A model generated the notes under the pieces. That model had not been told where the DNA came from and ran no database searches. It was given only the letters and a program-made list of their open reading frames with translations. A DNA stretch of 64,000 nucleotides from the NCBI RefSeq assembly GCF_000512695.2, contig NZ_AZRW02000004.1:1-64000 (forward strand), read 5' to 3'. Positions within the stretch are counted from its first letter, which is position 1. The number at the start of each line of letters is the position of its first letter. Both the position numbers and the translations under genes were made by a program. Source of the stretch: Pseudomonas sp. QTF5 (GTDB lineage Bacteria; Pseudomonadota; Gammaproteobacteria; Pseudomonadales; Pseudomonadaceae). Below are positions 43,333-53,261 of the stretch, piece by piece.

Positions 43333-43368
43333 AAAAATGCCCCGCATCTTTCGATACGGGGCATTTTC
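43333..43368 (-). terminator. Rho-independent terminator of the rpsP-rplS operon
   Basis: On the minus strand AAAATGCCCCGTATC pairs with GATGCGGGGCATTTTT. It lies 50 bp after rplS. A second stem, CGCCAGCCTG/CAGGCTGGCG (43375-43396), stands between it and the stop. Confidence 0.92.
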
Positions 43369-43417
43369 TTGAATCGCCAGCCTGAACAGGCTGGCGTTTC
43401 GGCATCGGAAGCTGGAC

Positions 43418-43768
43418 TTAAGCCAGTTTTTCCTTGATGCGAGCTGCTTTACCGGACAGGTCACGCAGGTAGTACAGCTTGGCTTTACGTACGTCACCGC
43501 GACGCTTAACAGCCATGCTGTCGATTTGCGGGCTGTAGGTCTGGAAAGTACGCTCTACGCCAACACCGTTGGAGATTTTACGAACGGTGAAAGCACTGTT
43601 TACGCCGCGGTTACGCTTGGCGATAACGACGCCTTCGAACGCTTGCAGACGCGAACGATCGCCTTCCTTCACTTTCACCTGAACGACAATGGTGTCGCCC
43701 GGGGCAAAGGTAGGGATCTCTTTGGTCATCTGCTCTGCTTCGAGTGCAAGGATGATTTTGTTAGTCAT
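43418..43768 (-). CDS. rplS: 50S ribosomal protein L19
   Basis: This 116-residue ribosomal protein has the family core ([40 protein letters not shown]). It is last in the rpsP-rimM-trmD-rplS operon, the universal order in proteobacteria. Strong codon bias. Confidence 0.99.
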
Positions 43769-43813
43769 GCTGTGCTCCTAAGGTAAATCGTCGGATCTAC
43801 CATCGATACGTTG

Positions 43814-44566
43814 TTAACTATCGTCCCGCTCGCGGATGTATTCCTCGAGCAGCTTCTTCTCTTCTCCAGAAAGCGAGCGGCTTTCCAGAAGATCGGCGCG
43901 TCGTTCAAAGGTCCTACCAAGGGACTGCTGTAAACGCCAACGCCGGATATGCGCGTGATTGCCACTTAGCAATACGTCGGGAACACGCTGATCCGCATAC
44001 ACCTCCGGTCGGGTGTAGTGCGGGCAATCCAGCAAACCATCCGTAAAGGAATCTTCCTCGGCGGAGTCCGCATGCCCTAAAGCTCCAGGCAGCAGTCGTG
44101 TAACCGCATCGATCAGGACCATCGCCGGCAGCTCGCCGCCAGACAGTACATAGTCGCCAATCGACCACTCTTCATCGACATGAGCATCAATAAAACGCTC
44201 GTCAATGCCTTCATAGCGGCCGGCAATCAGGATCAATGCATCCAGATTCGCCAACTCGCGTACCGCCGACTGAGTCAGTTGACGGCCTTGGGGGGACAGG
44301 TAAATTACCTTCGCCGCCTCCCCGGCTGCTGCCTTGGCCTGAACCAGAGCATCTTCCAGGGGCTTGATCTTCATCACCATGCCCGGACCACCGCCAAATG
44401 GGCGATCGTCCACAGTGTGATGTCGATCCGTCGTGTAGTCTCGCGGATTCCAACAGGTGAGCTGCAACAGCCCCTGTTTCACCGCACGACTGGTGATGCC
44501 GTACTCGCTGATGGCGGAGAACATCTCGGGAAACAAACTGATCACTTCTACGCGCAGGTTAGCCAC
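43814..44566 (-). CDS. trmD: tRNA (guanine-37-N1)-methyltransferase
   Basis: This 250-residue SPOUT enzyme makes m1G37, which prevents frameshifts. Homology starts [20 protein letters not shown], with the knot motif [10 protein letters not shown] and [20 protein letters not shown] at 44566 is used: it gives the usual length, and it lies 2 bp after the rimM stop, so coupling can replace a ribosome site. ATG at 44587 inside rimM is an alternative. Confidence 0.95.
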   Translation of the reverse strand: MANLRVEVISLFPEMFSAISEYGITSRAVKQGLLQLTCWNPRDYTTDRHHTVDDRPFGGGPGMVMKIKPLEDALVQAKAAAGEAAKVIYLSPQGRQLTQSAVRELANLDALILIAGRYEGIDERFIDAHVDEEWSIGDYVLSGGELPAMVLIDAVTRLLPGALGHADSAEEDSFTDGLLDCPHYTRPEVYADQRVPDVLLSGNHAHIRRWRLQQSLGRTFERRADLLESRSLSGEEKKLLEEYIRERDDS

Positions 44567-44568
44567 GT

Positions 44569-45105
44569 TTAGAAGTCCGCATCCCATTCCACCTTCATCT
44601 CGCCTGCGGCAAGGTCGACAGCCAACACGCATTGCTCCGTATAGGGCAACAGGCGTTCGCGATCATCCAGGCTGCCAGCGCAAGGCTTGACCACCATTAC
44701 ATCATTGGCGCCGGTTTCCAGAAGATGATCGATTTTCCCGAGCAATTGCCCGAGTTGATCAACAACCTTCAGACCTTCCAGCTGGTACCAGTAGTACTCG
44801 CCGTCGGTCAATTCAGGGAACAGGTTACGCGGCACGCAGATCTCGTAACCGGCCAGAAGACGAGCTTCTTCACGATCATCAAGACCCTTGAGCTTTGCGA
44901 CCAGGAACTTGTCGTTCCCACGCCCGCTGACCAGCTCAACCTGTTTCACACTACCTTCGCGCTTGAGCGTCCAGGTTTTGTACTCCAACAGGTTTTTGAT
45001 CGGATCAGTAAAGGAATACACCTTCACTTCGCCGCGAACGCCATGAACAGAATAAATTTTGCCAATAACGATCAAATCATCGGCAACAGCTGGCGTCGCG
45101 CTCAT
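44569..45105 (-). CDS. rimM: Ribosome maturation factor RimM
   Basis: This 178-residue protein has an N-terminal RimM barrel ([20 protein letters not shown]) and a C-terminal PRC barrel ([14 protein letters not shown]). It helps mature the 30S head around S19. It lies 5 bp after rpsP and directly before trmD. Confidence 0.98.
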   Translation of the reverse strand: MSATPAVADDLIVIGKIYSVHGVRGEVKVYSFTDPIKNLLEYKTWTLKREGSVKQVELVSGRGNDKFLVAKLKGLDDREEARLLAGYEICVPRNLFPELTDGEYYWYQLEGLKVVDQLGQLLGKIDHLLETGANDVMVVKPCAGSLDDRERLLPYTEQCVLAVDLAAGEMKVEWDADF

Positions 45106-45110
45106 ATTGC

Positions 45111-45362
45111 TCAGGCCGCAGCCTTGGCAGATTCCTTCAACAACTGAGCAACGCGCTCAGAAGGTTGTGCACCAACGCTCAGCCAGTAGGCTACGCGCTC
45201 TTGGTTCACGGACAGACGAACTTCTTGACCACGAGCAACAGGGTTGAAGAAACCAACCTGTTCCTTGTGCGAACCGTCACGCGGGTTGCGGCTGTCGGTT
45301 ACGGTCAAGTGGTAAAACGGGCGCTTTTTGGAGCCGCCAAGGGCAAGACGGATTGTTAGCAT
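45111..45362 (-). CDS. rpsP: 30S ribosomal protein S16
   Basis: This 83-residue protein ([20 protein letters not shown]) has the full family length. It is the first gene of the operon, with a promoter about 80-100 bp upstream. Confidence 0.99.
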   Translation of the reverse strand: MLTIRLALGGSKKRPFYHLTVTDSRNPRDGSHKEQVGFFNPVARGQEVRLSVNQERVAYWLSVGAQPSERVAQLLKESAKAAA

Positions 45363-45434
45363 GTGAACATCGTTCCTGTAGTCGGTGCTGCAAATCTAAA
45401 GGCACAGCGGGCATAGGTGCCCGAAAGGCCGCAT

Positions 45435-45462
45435 ATTCTAAGGAATATCCGGACTTTTGCAA
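45435..45462 (-). promoter_or_regulatory. Probable promoter of the rpsP operon
   Basis: TTGCAA (45462-45457) and TAGAAT (45440-45435) are 16 bp apart on the minus strand. The leader to rpsP is about 70 bases and contains the inverted pair CGGGCA/TGCCCG. Confidence 0.65.
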
Positions 45463-45611
45463 ATGTCTTTTTCCGGCGGCCTATCGGTCGCCATCCAGAT
45501 TTGCTATAGAGCCATCGTTGAAGATGGCCAGTCAGCTCCCGCCAAGTGCGGGTTTGCTGGAGATCCCACTTCCATGTGGGAGATGCAAGGGCAAGCCCTT
45601 GCGTGAATACT

Positions 45612-46988
45612 TTACATCTTTGGCATGCCGCCGCCGGGCAACATACCGCCCATGCCGCGCATCATTTTGGCCATTCCGCCTTTCGCGGAGAACTTCTTCA
45701 TCATCTTCTGCATCTGCTTGTGCTGCTTGATCAAGCGACCGATGTCCTGCACCTGGGTGCCGGAACCCATGGCGATCCGGCGCTTGCGCGAACCGCTGAT
45801 CAGCTCAGGGTCGCGGCGCTCGGCCGGGGTCATGGAATTGATGATGGCTTCCATCTGCTTGAACTGCTTCTCTGCCGCGCCCTGGGCGTTGCCCATCTGC
45901 GCCAGATTCACGCCGCCGATGTTCGGCAGTTTGTCCATGAGGCCGCCGAGGCCGCCCATGTTCTTCATCTGTTGCAACTGATCACGGAAGTCTTCGAGAT
46001 CGAAGCCCTTGCCCTTCTTCAGCTTCTTGGCCAGTTTATCGGCCTTGTCCTTGTCGAGGGTCTGTTCGGCTTGCTCGATCAGGCTGAGTACGTCGCCCAT
46101 GCCGAGGATGCGCGAAGCGATACGCTCAGGATGGAATGGTTCGAGCGCTTCGGTCTTCTCGCCCATACCGATGAACTTGATCGGCTTGCCGGTGATGGCT
46201 CGCACCGACAGCGCGGCACCGCCACGGGCATCGCCGTCGACCTTGGTCAGGATCACACCGGTCAGCGGCAGCGCATCGCCAAAGGCCTTGGCCGTGTTGG
46301 CGGCGTCCTGGCCGGTCATGGCGTCGACCACGAACAGGGTTTCGACCGGGTTGATCGCGGCGTGCAACGCCTTGATCTCGCCCATCATCTCTTCGTCGAT
46401 GTGCAGACGACCGGCGGTATCGACGATGACCACGTCGATGAATTTCAGTTTGGCTTCTTTAATAGCCGCTTGTGCGATGTCGACCGGCTTCTGGCTCAGG
46501 TCGGACGGGAAGAAGGTAACGCCAACTTCACCCGCGAGCATTTCCAGCTGCTTGATCGCCGCCGGACGGTAAACGTCCGCGGACACGACCATGACCGACT
46601 TCTTCTTGCGCTCTTTAAGGAAGCGCGCGAGTTTGCCGGCGGTGGTGGTTTTACCCGCACCTTGCAAACCGGCCATCAACACGACGGCAGGAGGAACGGC
46701 GCTGAGGTTCAAGTCTTCGTTGGCCGCGCCCATCAGGCTTTCGAGTTCGGCCTGGACGATTTTCACGAAGGCCTGGCCCGGCGTCAGGCTGCGCGACACC
46801 TCGGTGCCGACAGCGCGCTCCTTGACCGAATTGACGAAGTCTTTGACCACCGGCAGGGCGACGTCGGCTTCGAGTAACGCCATGCGAACTTCGCGCAGGG
46901 TGTCTTTGATGTTGTCTTCGGTCAGCTTGGCCTTGCCGGTGACATGGCGCAGCGTCTGCGAGAGACGGTCGGTTAAGTTTTCAAACAT
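45612..46988 (-). CDS. ffh: Signal recognition particle protein Ffh
   Basis: This 458-residue SRP54 GTPase has an N domain, a G domain with GLQGAGKTTTAGKLA, DTAGRLHID and TKVDGDARGG, and a Met-rich M domain that ends with GGMLPGGGMPKM. It binds 4.5S RNA and signal sequences during membrane targeting. It is monocistronic here and divergent from the CcsA-like gene. Confidence 0.98.
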   Translation of the reverse strand: MFENLTDRLSQTLRHVTGKAKLTEDNIKDTLREVRMALLEADVALPVVKDFVNSVKERAVGTEVSRSLTPGQAFVKIVQAELESLMGAANEDLNLSAVPPAVVLMAGLQGAGKTTTAGKLARFLKERKKKSVMVVSADVYRPAAIKQLEMLAGEVGVTFFPSDLSQKPVDIAQAAIKEAKLKFIDVVIVDTAGRLHIDEEMMGEIKALHAAINPVETLFVVDAMTGQDAANTAKAFGDALPLTGVILTKVDGDARGGAALSVRAITGKPIKFIGMGEKTEALEPFHPERIASRILGMGDVLSLIEQAEQTLDKDKADKLAKKLKKGKGFDLEDFRDQLQQMKNMGGLGGLMDKLPNIGGVNLAQMGNAQGAAEKQFKQMEAIINSMTPAERRDPELISGSRKRRIAMGSGTQVQDIGRLIKQHKQMQKMMKKFSAKGGMAKMMRGMGGMLPGGGMPKM

Positions 46989-47198
46989 TGCGCGATCCTT
47001 TCAGGCCCTGTGTAGACCGGGATAATGGCGGCCCAGACCGGAATAAACATGTGCTCGGCGAGCCTGCGGCGTGGGCAGGTCGCGGATTATAGCGAAGACT
47101 GCGTCTGGCGGACACCTCGCCGTCAGGTTGCATGGTCTTTCGTGCTGTGGGGGTTCTATGCCAAACTCAGCGCCTTTCGGGCTTGCCTAACAGGATTT

Positions 47199-48011
47199 AT
47201 GCTCCCCTTGTCACCCAGTTTGCTTACCACCCTCGCCGCCGCCTGCTTATATGCCGCTGCGACCCTCTATCAAGGCACTCGTCTGGCCACCGGCGCCAAG
47301 GCGAACAAGCGCCTGCTGGTCACGCTCGGTGTGCTGGCCGTGCTGGCCCACAGCGTCAGCCTGATCACCTATCTGCTGACACCGATCGGCCTGGCCCTGG
47401 ACTTTTTCAGCGCCGCCAGCCTGATTGCCGCAGCGGTCATCGCCCTGACCCTGCTGGCCTGCTCGCGGATTCCGGTGGAAAACCTGCTGCTATTGCTGTT
47501 CCCGCTGGGCGCCGCCACCGTGCTGCTGGCACAGTTTGCCCCCGCCGGCACGGTGCAGATCATTGATGAAGAGCCAGGCATCCTCGCCCACATCCTCTTG
47601 TCGATCCTCGCTTACGGCATGTTCACCATCGCGGTGTTCCAGGCTTTGCTGCTGCTGGTTCAGGACCATCAGCTCAAGCACAAGCATCCGTCCGGGCTGA
47701 TCAAGAACTTCCCGCCACTGCAAACCATGGAAAGCCTGCTGTTTGGTTTCCTCTGGGCCGGCTGGAGCCTGCTGTCGCTGTCGCTGATCTCCGGCTGGCT
47801 GTTCGTCGAGAACCTGTTCGCCCAGCACCTGGTGCATAAAACCCTGCTGGCGTGCCTGGCCTGGATCGTATTCAGCGTGCTGCTTTGGGGGCGCAACCGC
47901 CTCGGCTGGCGCGGACACAAAGCCATCCGCTGGACCCTTGCCGGTTTCTGCCTGCTGATGCTGGCATATTTCGGAAGCAAGCTGGTCCGCGAATACATTC
48001 TGCATATCTGA
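47199..48011 (+). CDS. CcsA/YpjD-type inner membrane protein
   Basis: This 270-residue protein has about eight membrane helices and the cytochrome c assembly/YpjD pattern: LAHSVSLITYL, GILAHILLSILAYGMFTIA, and the Trp-rich LLFGFLWAGWSLLSLSLISG. The His in LAHS and in LAHILL fit heme-facing residues of CcsA relatives. In many proteobacteria this gene lies beside ffh and a CorC-type gene, as here. The exact role is not established. ATG at 47199 follows AGGA; the longer frame to 47025 has no homology. Confidence 0.88.
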   Translation: MLPLSPSLLTTLAAACLYAAATLYQGTRLATGAKANKRLLVTLGVLAVLAHSVSLITYLLTPIGLALDFFSAASLIAAAVIALTLLACSRIPVENLLLLLFPLGAATVLLAQFAPAGTVQIIDEEPGILAHILLSILAYGMFTIAVFQALLLLVQDHQLKHKHPSGLIKNFPPLQTMESLLFGFLWAGWSLLSLSLISGWLFVENLFAQHLVHKTLLACLAWIVFSVLLWGRNRLGWRGHKAIRWTLAGFCLLMLAYFGSKLVREYILHI

Positions 48012-48023
48012 CGGGCGGCATTA

Positions 48024-49265
48024 ATGGACGACTTGCCCATTGGACCGATGCTCGCGGTGCTGGCCCTGCTGATTTTATGGTCGGGGCTGTTTACCGCCAT
48101 CGAAATCGCACAACAGCACTTGCTGGCCCAGCGCACGGCCTCGCGCTCGAGCGACAAACCGCCGGCCAAGCTGAACTTCCCGCTTAACAGCCTGATCCTT
48201 TGCAACACCCTGTGTCGCGCACTGGTGGTGGTCATCAGCACCTTGCTGGCGATTTTCACTTGGGCGCAAAACGGCCCATGGATTGCCGGCCTCGGTGCCA
48301 GCGCGGTGCTGCTGGTATTCGCCGACTATCTGCCGCGCAGCCTCGCCATGCGCCATCCGGATGCTGTGCTAAGCCTTGGCAACACACTGCTCGGCGTACC
48401 GTTGAAAATCGTCTATCCGTTCGCCTGGCTACTCAATGGCATCGGCCAACTGCTAATGCGGCCATTCGCCCGCAAAATCAACGTGGTGCAGCAAAGCGAA
48501 GACGAGGCCCCGGCAGATCGGCACGACGATCACGAACACGCGGCCTGTCGCCCGCATTCGCTGTCAGGTATCCACGCGCTGGATAACATCACGGTCAACG
48601 ATATTCTGGTGCCGCGCAGTGACGTCGACGGAATCAATCTGGACGACTCCCTCGAAGAAATCATCGAGCAACTTCGCCATAACAGGCGCACCCGCCTGCC
48701 GGTATTCCACAGCGACATCAACCAGGTCGAAGCGGTGCTCAACACCCACCAGATCCGTCATTTGCTCCCGGATTCAAGCCTGACCCGAGAAGCTCTGCTG
48801 GCAGCCAGCCACGAACCGTACTTCGTACCGGAAAGCACGCCACTGCACCTGCAATTGCTGAACTTCCACAAGCAGCAGCGGCGTTTGGGCATGGTGGTCG
48901 ACGAATACGGCGAAGTACTGGGCATCGTAACCCTGGAAGACATTCTCGAAGAAATCGTCGGCGAGTTCGAAAGCCAGCACAGCCTGGATAACCCGCACAT
49001 CCACCCGCTGGCCGATGGGCGTTTGGTCATCGAGGGTGCGGCGTCGATTCGTGAATTGAACAAAAGTCTTGGCTGGCACTTGCCCAGCGATGGCCCGAAA
49101 ACCCTCAACGGGTTAGTGACCGAGGCGCTGGAGACGATTCCGGACAGTGCGGTTTGCCTGAAGATCGGGCGTTATCGGCTGGAGATTCTGGAGACGGAAG
49201 ACAATCGCGTCACGCGCGTGTTGATCTGGCATACCAGCTCAGTGCCTGCCCTTTCCAAAATCTGA
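48024..49265 (+). CDS. CNNM/CorC-type membrane protein (DUF21, CBS, CorC domains)
   Basis: This 413-residue protein has an N-terminal DUF21 region with three to four membrane helices (about 1-150), a CBS pair (about 180-310, DILVPRSDVDGINLDD and GMVVDEYGEVLGIVTLEDIL), and a C-terminal CorC/HlyC domain. Relatives transport or help to transport magnesium and other divalent ions (YfjD/CorB type). A His-rich stretch (DRHDDHEHAACRPHS) lies before the CBS pair. It is 12 bp after the CcsA-like gene, so probably cotranscribed. Confidence 0.92.
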   Translation: MDDLPIGPMLAVLALLILWSGLFTAIEIAQQHLLAQRTASRSSDKPPAKLNFPLNSLILCNTLCRALVVVISTLLAIFTWAQNGPWIAGLGASAVLLVFADYLPRSLAMRHPDAVLSLGNTLLGVPLKIVYPFAWLLNGIGQLLMRPFARKINVVQQSEDEAPADRHDDHEHAACRPHSLSGIHALDNITVNDILVPRSDVDGINLDDSLEEIIEQLRHNRRTRLPVFHSDINQVEAVLNTHQIRHLLPDSSLTREALLAASHEPYFVPESTPLHLQLLNFHKQQRRLGMVVDEYGEVLGIVTLEDILEEIVGEFESQHSLDNPHIHPLADGRLVIEGAASIRELNKSLGWHLPSDGPKTLNGLVTEALETIPDSAVCLKIGRYRLEILETEDNRVTRVLIWHTSSVPALSKI

Positions 49266-49274
49266 CGCGATCCC

Positions 49275-49420
49275 TTGTGGCGAGGGAGCTTGCTCCCGCT
49301 GGACTGCGAAGCAGGCCCGATCACAAACAGCGCGATCATCCTGAAAGAATGCATTCATCCGTTTGCGGCCGCTACGCGCCCGAGCGGGAGCGGGAGCGGG
49401 AGCAAGCTCCCTCGCCACAA
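49275..49420. repeat. REPIN, type B, with a GGGAGC hexamer tandem
   Basis: The left arm TTGTGGCGAGGGAGCTTGCT and the right arm AGCAAGCTCCCTCGCCACAA are inverted. Just before the right arm there are extra GGGAGC units (49381-49403), so the arm has grown by tandem duplication. Confidence 0.85.
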
Positions 49421-49673
49421 AAGCCATCGCATCCTCCAAGCCGCTTGTTGAATCATTAGCCGCCTTCCTATAATCAAGCCGCTTACCCAAGCCCCCCGCC
49501 GAACCACGTGCTTACCCCGCACGCAGCAGGTTCCGGCCAGATCATCGACAATATCCGCACCACTGCGACGACTGTTCCTACCTTGAACAGCGACCGTATC
49601 TCAACCCACATCCCTGGGTATTCGACCATAATAATTCGCTCCACTGGGGCACATGACTGTCAGGGATTACCGC
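49421..49673. other. Gene-free stretch before the MFS gene
   Basis: No gene is supported between the REPIN and the MFS start. No clear promoter hexamers or strong palindrome were seen by eye. Confidence 0.5.
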
Positions 49674-50990
49674 ATGACGACCAGCACAACGTTCAGCGAC
49701 ACCGCGCCTGTCCAACCAACCAACTCCGCCACCCGAGTAGCCACCGCGAGTTTCATCGGCACGGCTATCGAGTTCTACGACTTCTACGTCTATGCCACTG
49801 CGGCAGCGCTGGTGATCGGGCCGGTGTTTTTTCCGCAAACCTCCGGCACCGCCCAGATGCTGTCGGCGTTCCTCACCTTCGGTATCGCCTTCCTTGCGCG
49901 GCCACTGGGTTCGGCGCTGTTCGGCCACTTCGGTGACCGCATCGGGCGCAAATCGACACTGGTCGCCTCCCTGCTGCTGATGGGCGTGTGTACCACGCTG
50001 ATCGGCGTGCTACCGGGTTACGACAGCATTGGCGCCTGGGCGCCGATCCTGCTTTGCGTGCTGCGCTTCGGCCAGGGCCTGGGGCTGGGCGGTGAATGGG
50101 GCGGCGCCGCATTGCTGGCTACGGAGAACGCGCCCAAAGGCAAGCGCGCCTGGTACGGCATGTTCCCGCAACTCGGTCCATCGATCGGGTTCCTGGCGGC
50201 CAACGGCCTGTTCCTGACGCTGGCCATGAGCCTCAACGACGAGCAGTTCCGTTCGTGGGGCTGGCGGATTCCGTTCCTGCTCAGTGCTGCATTGGTGATG
50301 GTGGGCTTGTACGTACGCCTCAAGCTCCACGAAACCCCGGTGTTCGCCAACGCCATGGCTCGCCAGGAGCGGGTGAAGATCCCGTTGGTCGAGCTGTTCA
50401 GCCAATATTGGGCGCCGATGCTGCTGGGTGCCGGGGCGATGGTGGTGTGTTACGCGCTGTTCTATATCTCGACGGTGTTTTCGCTGAGCTACGGTGTGTC
50501 GACGCTCGGCTACACCCGCGAAACCTTCCTCGCGCTGCTGTGTTTCGCTGTGCTGTTCATGGCGGCCGCGACACCGCTGTCGGCCTGGGCCAGTGATCGT
50601 TTCGGGCGTAAACCGGTGCTGATCATCGGTGGCGTGCTGGCGATTCTGTCCGGATTCCTGATGGAACCGCTGCTGACCCAAGGCTCGACCTGGGGTGTAG
50701 CGCTGTTTCTGTGCATCGAACTGTTTCTGATGGGCGTGACGTTTGCGCCGATGGGCGCGCTGCTGCCGGAGCTGTTTCCGACCCACGTGCGCTATACCGG
50801 CGCATCGGCGGCCTACAACCTGGGCGGGATTGTCGGAGCTTCGGCGGCACCGTTCTTTGCGCAGAAACTGGTGGCGATGGGCGGTTTGAGTTATGTCGGA
50901 GGGTATGTGTCGGGGGCGGCGGTGCTGAGTTTGATAGCGGTGCTGTGCCTGAAGGAGACGCGGCATAACGATTTGAATCGGGTGGCCTGA
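49674..50990 (+). CDS. MFS transporter, metabolite:H+ symporter family
   Basis: This 438-residue protein has twelve membrane segments. Family hallmarks are GTAIEFYDFYVYATAAALV at helix 1, the loop motif GHFGDRIGRKSTL, and the GQGLGLGGEWGGAALL helix 4 motif. Members take up shikimate, proline/betaine, citrate and similar compounds; the substrate is not readable here. ATG at 49674 follows AGGGA at good spacing; an ATG at 49653 is also possible. It is convergent with purT. Confidence 0.92.
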   Translation: MTTSTTFSDTAPVQPTNSATRVATASFIGTAIEFYDFYVYATAAALVIGPVFFPQTSGTAQMLSAFLTFGIAFLARPLGSALFGHFGDRIGRKSTLVASLLLMGVCTTLIGVLPGYDSIGAWAPILLCVLRFGQGLGLGGEWGGAALLATENAPKGKRAWYGMFPQLGPSIGFLAANGLFLTLAMSLNDEQFRSWGWRIPFLLSAALVMVGLYVRLKLHETPVFANAMARQERVKIPLVELFSQYWAPMLLGAGAMVVCYALFYISTVFSLSYGVSTLGYTRETFLALLCFAVLFMAAATPLSAWASDRFGRKPVLIIGGVLAILSGFLMEPLLTQGSTWGVALFLCIELFLMGVTFAPMGALLPELFPTHVRYTGASAAYNLGGIVGASAAPFFAQKLVAMGGLSYVGGYVSGAAVLSLIAVLCLKETRHNDLNRVA

Positions 50991-51000
50991 CAGACCGCCA

Positions 51001-51089
51001 TCGCGGGCAAGCCCGCTCCCACAGGTTTTGGGTGTACGCAACATCTGCGAACAACCTAAATCCTGTGGGAGCGGGCTTGCCCGCGATAG
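51001..51089. repeat. REPIN, type A (GCCCGCGA subtype)
   Basis: Inverted arms TCGCGGGCAAGCCCGCTCCC and GGGAGCGGGCTTGCCCGCGA lie between the convergent MFS and purT genes. The innermost bases ATCGCGGG match those at 25131-25224. Confidence 0.92.
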
Positions 51090-51100
51090 CCGCGACTCGG

Positions 51101-52282
51101 TTACAGCTCTACAACAACAGCCTGAGAAGCACGGGTCGCTTTAGCCCGTGCGGCTTCGATCGACTCATCACGCGCCAACGCCACACCCATCCGACGCTGG
51201 CCATTGACCTCAGGCTTGCCGAACAGACGCAATGCAGTATCCGGCTCGCTCAGCGCAGCGCCCAAATTGGCGAAAGCGGTCTGTGTCGACTGCCCTCCCA
51301 CCAGAATCACCGCCGAAGCCGAAGGCCCGAACTGACGGATCAATGGAATCGGCAGGCCCAGGATCGCCCGAGCGTGCAGCGCGAACTGCGACAGGTCCTG
51401 GGAAATCAGGGTCACCAGACCGGTATCATGCGGGCGCGGCGAAACTTCGCTGAACCACACCTGATCACCCTTGATGAACAGCTCGACGCCAAACAGACCA
51501 CGGCCACCCAGAGCTTCAGTCACGGCTTTGGCAACGCGCTCGGATTCAGCCAGAGCAACCGGGCTCATGGCTTGTGGCTGCCAGGATTCCTGATAGTCGC
51601 CCTTCTCCTGACGGTGGCCAACCGGCGCACAGAACGTAGTGCCGCCAATGTGACGCACGGTCAGCAGGGTGATTTCGTAGTCGAAGTCGATGAAGCCTTC
51701 GATGATCACGCGACCTTTACCGGCGCGGCCACCTTCTTGAGCGTAATCCCAGGCCTTGCGCACGTCATCGACGCTGCGCAGCAGGCTCTGGCCTTTGCCC
51801 GAGGAGCTCATGACCGGTTTGACCACGCATGGGAAACCCAGATTTTCGACAGCCTTGCTGTAGTCCTCGAAGGTGTCCGCGAAATGATACGGCGAGGTCG
51901 GCAGGCCCAGCTCTTCGGCGGCCAGGCGACGGATGCCTTCGCGGTTCATGGTCAGCTGTGCGGCGCGAGCGGTCGGGATCACGGTGAAGCCTTCGGACTC
52001 CAGTTCAACCAGGGTCGCGGTGGCGATGGCTTCGATTTCCGGCACGATGAAATGCGGCTTCTCGGCTTCGATCACTGCACGCAGGGCGGCGCCGTCGAGC
52101 ATGTTGATCACATGGCTGCGATGGGCGACTTGCATGGCTGGCGCATTGGCGTAGCGATCCACGGCAATCACTTCAACGCCCAAGCGTTGCAGCTCGATCA
52201 CCACCTCCTTGCCCAACTCGCCACAGCCACACAGCAATACGCGGGTCGCGGTTGGCGACAATGGAGTTCCGATACGGGTCAT
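51101..52282 (-). CDS. purT: Formate-dependent GAR transformylase
   Basis: This 393-residue ATP-grasp enzyme formylates glycinamide ribonucleotide with formate and ATP, the folate-independent route in purine synthesis. It has an N-terminal pre-ATP-grasp [17 protein letters not shown], the ATP-grasp core [10 protein letters not shown], the [10 protein letters not shown] and [11 protein letters not shown] motifs, and a C-terminal subdomain. The length is as usual. Confidence 0.97.
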   Translation of the reverse strand: MTRIGTPLSPTATRVLLCGCGELGKEVVIELQRLGVEVIAVDRYANAPAMQVAHRSHVINMLDGAALRAVIEAEKPHFIVPEIEAIATATLVELESEGFTVIPTARAAQLTMNREGIRRLAAEELGLPTSPYHFADTFEDYSKAVENLGFPCVVKPVMSSSGKGQSLLRSVDDVRKAWDYAQEGGRAGKGRVIIEGFIDFDYEITLLTVRHIGGTTFCAPVGHRQEKGDYQESWQPQAMSPVALAESERVAKAVTEALGGRGLFGVELFIKGDQVWFSEVSPRPHDTGLVTLISQDLSQFALHARAILGLPIPLIRQFGPSASAVILVGGQSTQTAFANLGAALSEPDTALRLFGKPEVNGQRRMGVALARDESIEAARAKATRASQAVVVEL

Positions 52283-52310
52283 CTCAGGTCCTCAAGAAGC
52301 GGATCATCGA

Positions 52311-52326
52311 GGGAAGCGCGCTTCCC
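52311..52326. promoter_or_regulatory. Perfect 16-bp palindrome upstream of purT
   Basis: GGGAAGCGCGCTTCCC lies 28 bp above the purT start codon, in the 89-bp gap to the VUT gene. It could bind a dimeric regulator or form a short RNA hairpin. No known motif is matched with confidence. Confidence 0.4.
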
Positions 52327-52371
52327 ATGGGGAGAAAGCGCGGCATTTTACATGAACCTGAGGGTTTGGCT

Positions 52372-52839
52372 TCAGGTGGCGACTGCCTGATTACGCAAGC
52401 GCCAGGCCATGATCAGCCACACGACCGTCACACCTGCGAACTTCGAGCCCATGGCGGTGAGGATCACGGCCGGAGTGAAGGCATCGATCATGCCGAAGAA
52501 GATGAAGGTGTCCAGCGGGATGCTCAGCGCCGAACTTATCCACAGGCGATCATGCAATGGACGCTTGGTAATGCTGAACACCAGCCAGTCGATGCACTCG
52601 GACACGGCAAATGCGATGGCGCTGGCCAGGGCGATGGACGGGTCGGAAGTGACGTAGGACAGTACTAACGCCACCAGCATCGCCGCGATCGCGCCGTGAC
52701 CGAACCGGGTTTGCACCATGTCGCGCAGCACAAACACCAGCCCACCCCAGGCCGACCAGATAATGTCCAGGTGCGGGGCGCTGGAAAAAGCGTAATTGAT
52801 CAGCACGACGCTGCTGATGTAGGCGATCAGGAAGAGCAT
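52372..52839 (-). CDS. VUT family membrane protein (YhhQ-related)
   Basis: This 155-residue protein has about five membrane helices, with the VUT/preQ0-transporter pattern: FVLRDMVQTRFGHG, ALASAIAFAVSECIDWLVFS, LWISSALSIPLDTFIFFG. It is shorter than YhhQ (about 220) and may be a compact member. Uptake of a queuosine precursor is a family-based guess. The ATG at 52839 has only a weak ribosome site. Confidence 0.82.
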   Translation of the reverse strand: MLFLIAYISSVVLINYAFSSAPHLDIIWSAWGGLVFVLRDMVQTRFGHGAIAAMLVALVLSYVTSDPSIALASAIAFAVSECIDWLVFSITKRPLHDRLWISSALSIPLDTFIFFGMIDAFTPAVILTAMGSKFAGVTVVWLIMAWRLRNQAVAT

Positions 52840-52922
52840 GGGGCGGGAGGATACCTGTCAATTTGACGCACAGGGTACTTCAGGGATGCGACGGGGCCAA
52901 GGAGGTGGTGCCTGTGATGGCC

Positions 52923-53018
52923 TCTTCGCGAGCAAGCCCGCTCCCACATTGATTCGGTGTCGATCACAAACGGTGTGGGCAACATCAATCAAATGTGGGA
53001 GCGGGCTTGCTCGCGAAA
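52923..53018. repeat. REPIN, type A
   Basis: Two inverted type A arms lie around about 47 bp between the DUF1289 gene and the VUT gene. Confidence 0.9.
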
Positions 53019-53045
53019 AAGTGCGCAGCACTTTCAAGGCATCAC

Positions 53046-53261
53046 TCAAACGCCCGGCTTCTGCCCGATCATCCAGATCAACCCACTCGACTTCGCCCGC
53101 TCATGACACAACCCCAACACCTTGCGCCGTTCTGTGTTGTCCATCCGGCTCCAGCGGGTGATTTCTTCCACGGTGCGCTGACACCCGGTGCAAATGTCAT
53201 CCTCATCCAGCGCACAAATGTTCACGCACGGCGATGGGACCGGTCGCTCGATGGTGCTCAT
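53046..53261 (-). CDS. DUF1289 small cysteine-rich protein
   Basis: This 71-residue protein has the family pattern SPCVNIC...[17 protein letters not shown], with four cysteines that may bind a metal. Its role is unknown. Its start overlaps the stop of the gamma-carbonic anhydrase gene by 4 bp (ATGA), so the two are translated together. Confidence 0.9.
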   Translation of the reverse strand: MSTIERPVPSPCVNICALDEDDICTGCQRTVEEITRWSRMDNTERRKVLGLCHERAKSSGLIWMIGQKPGV

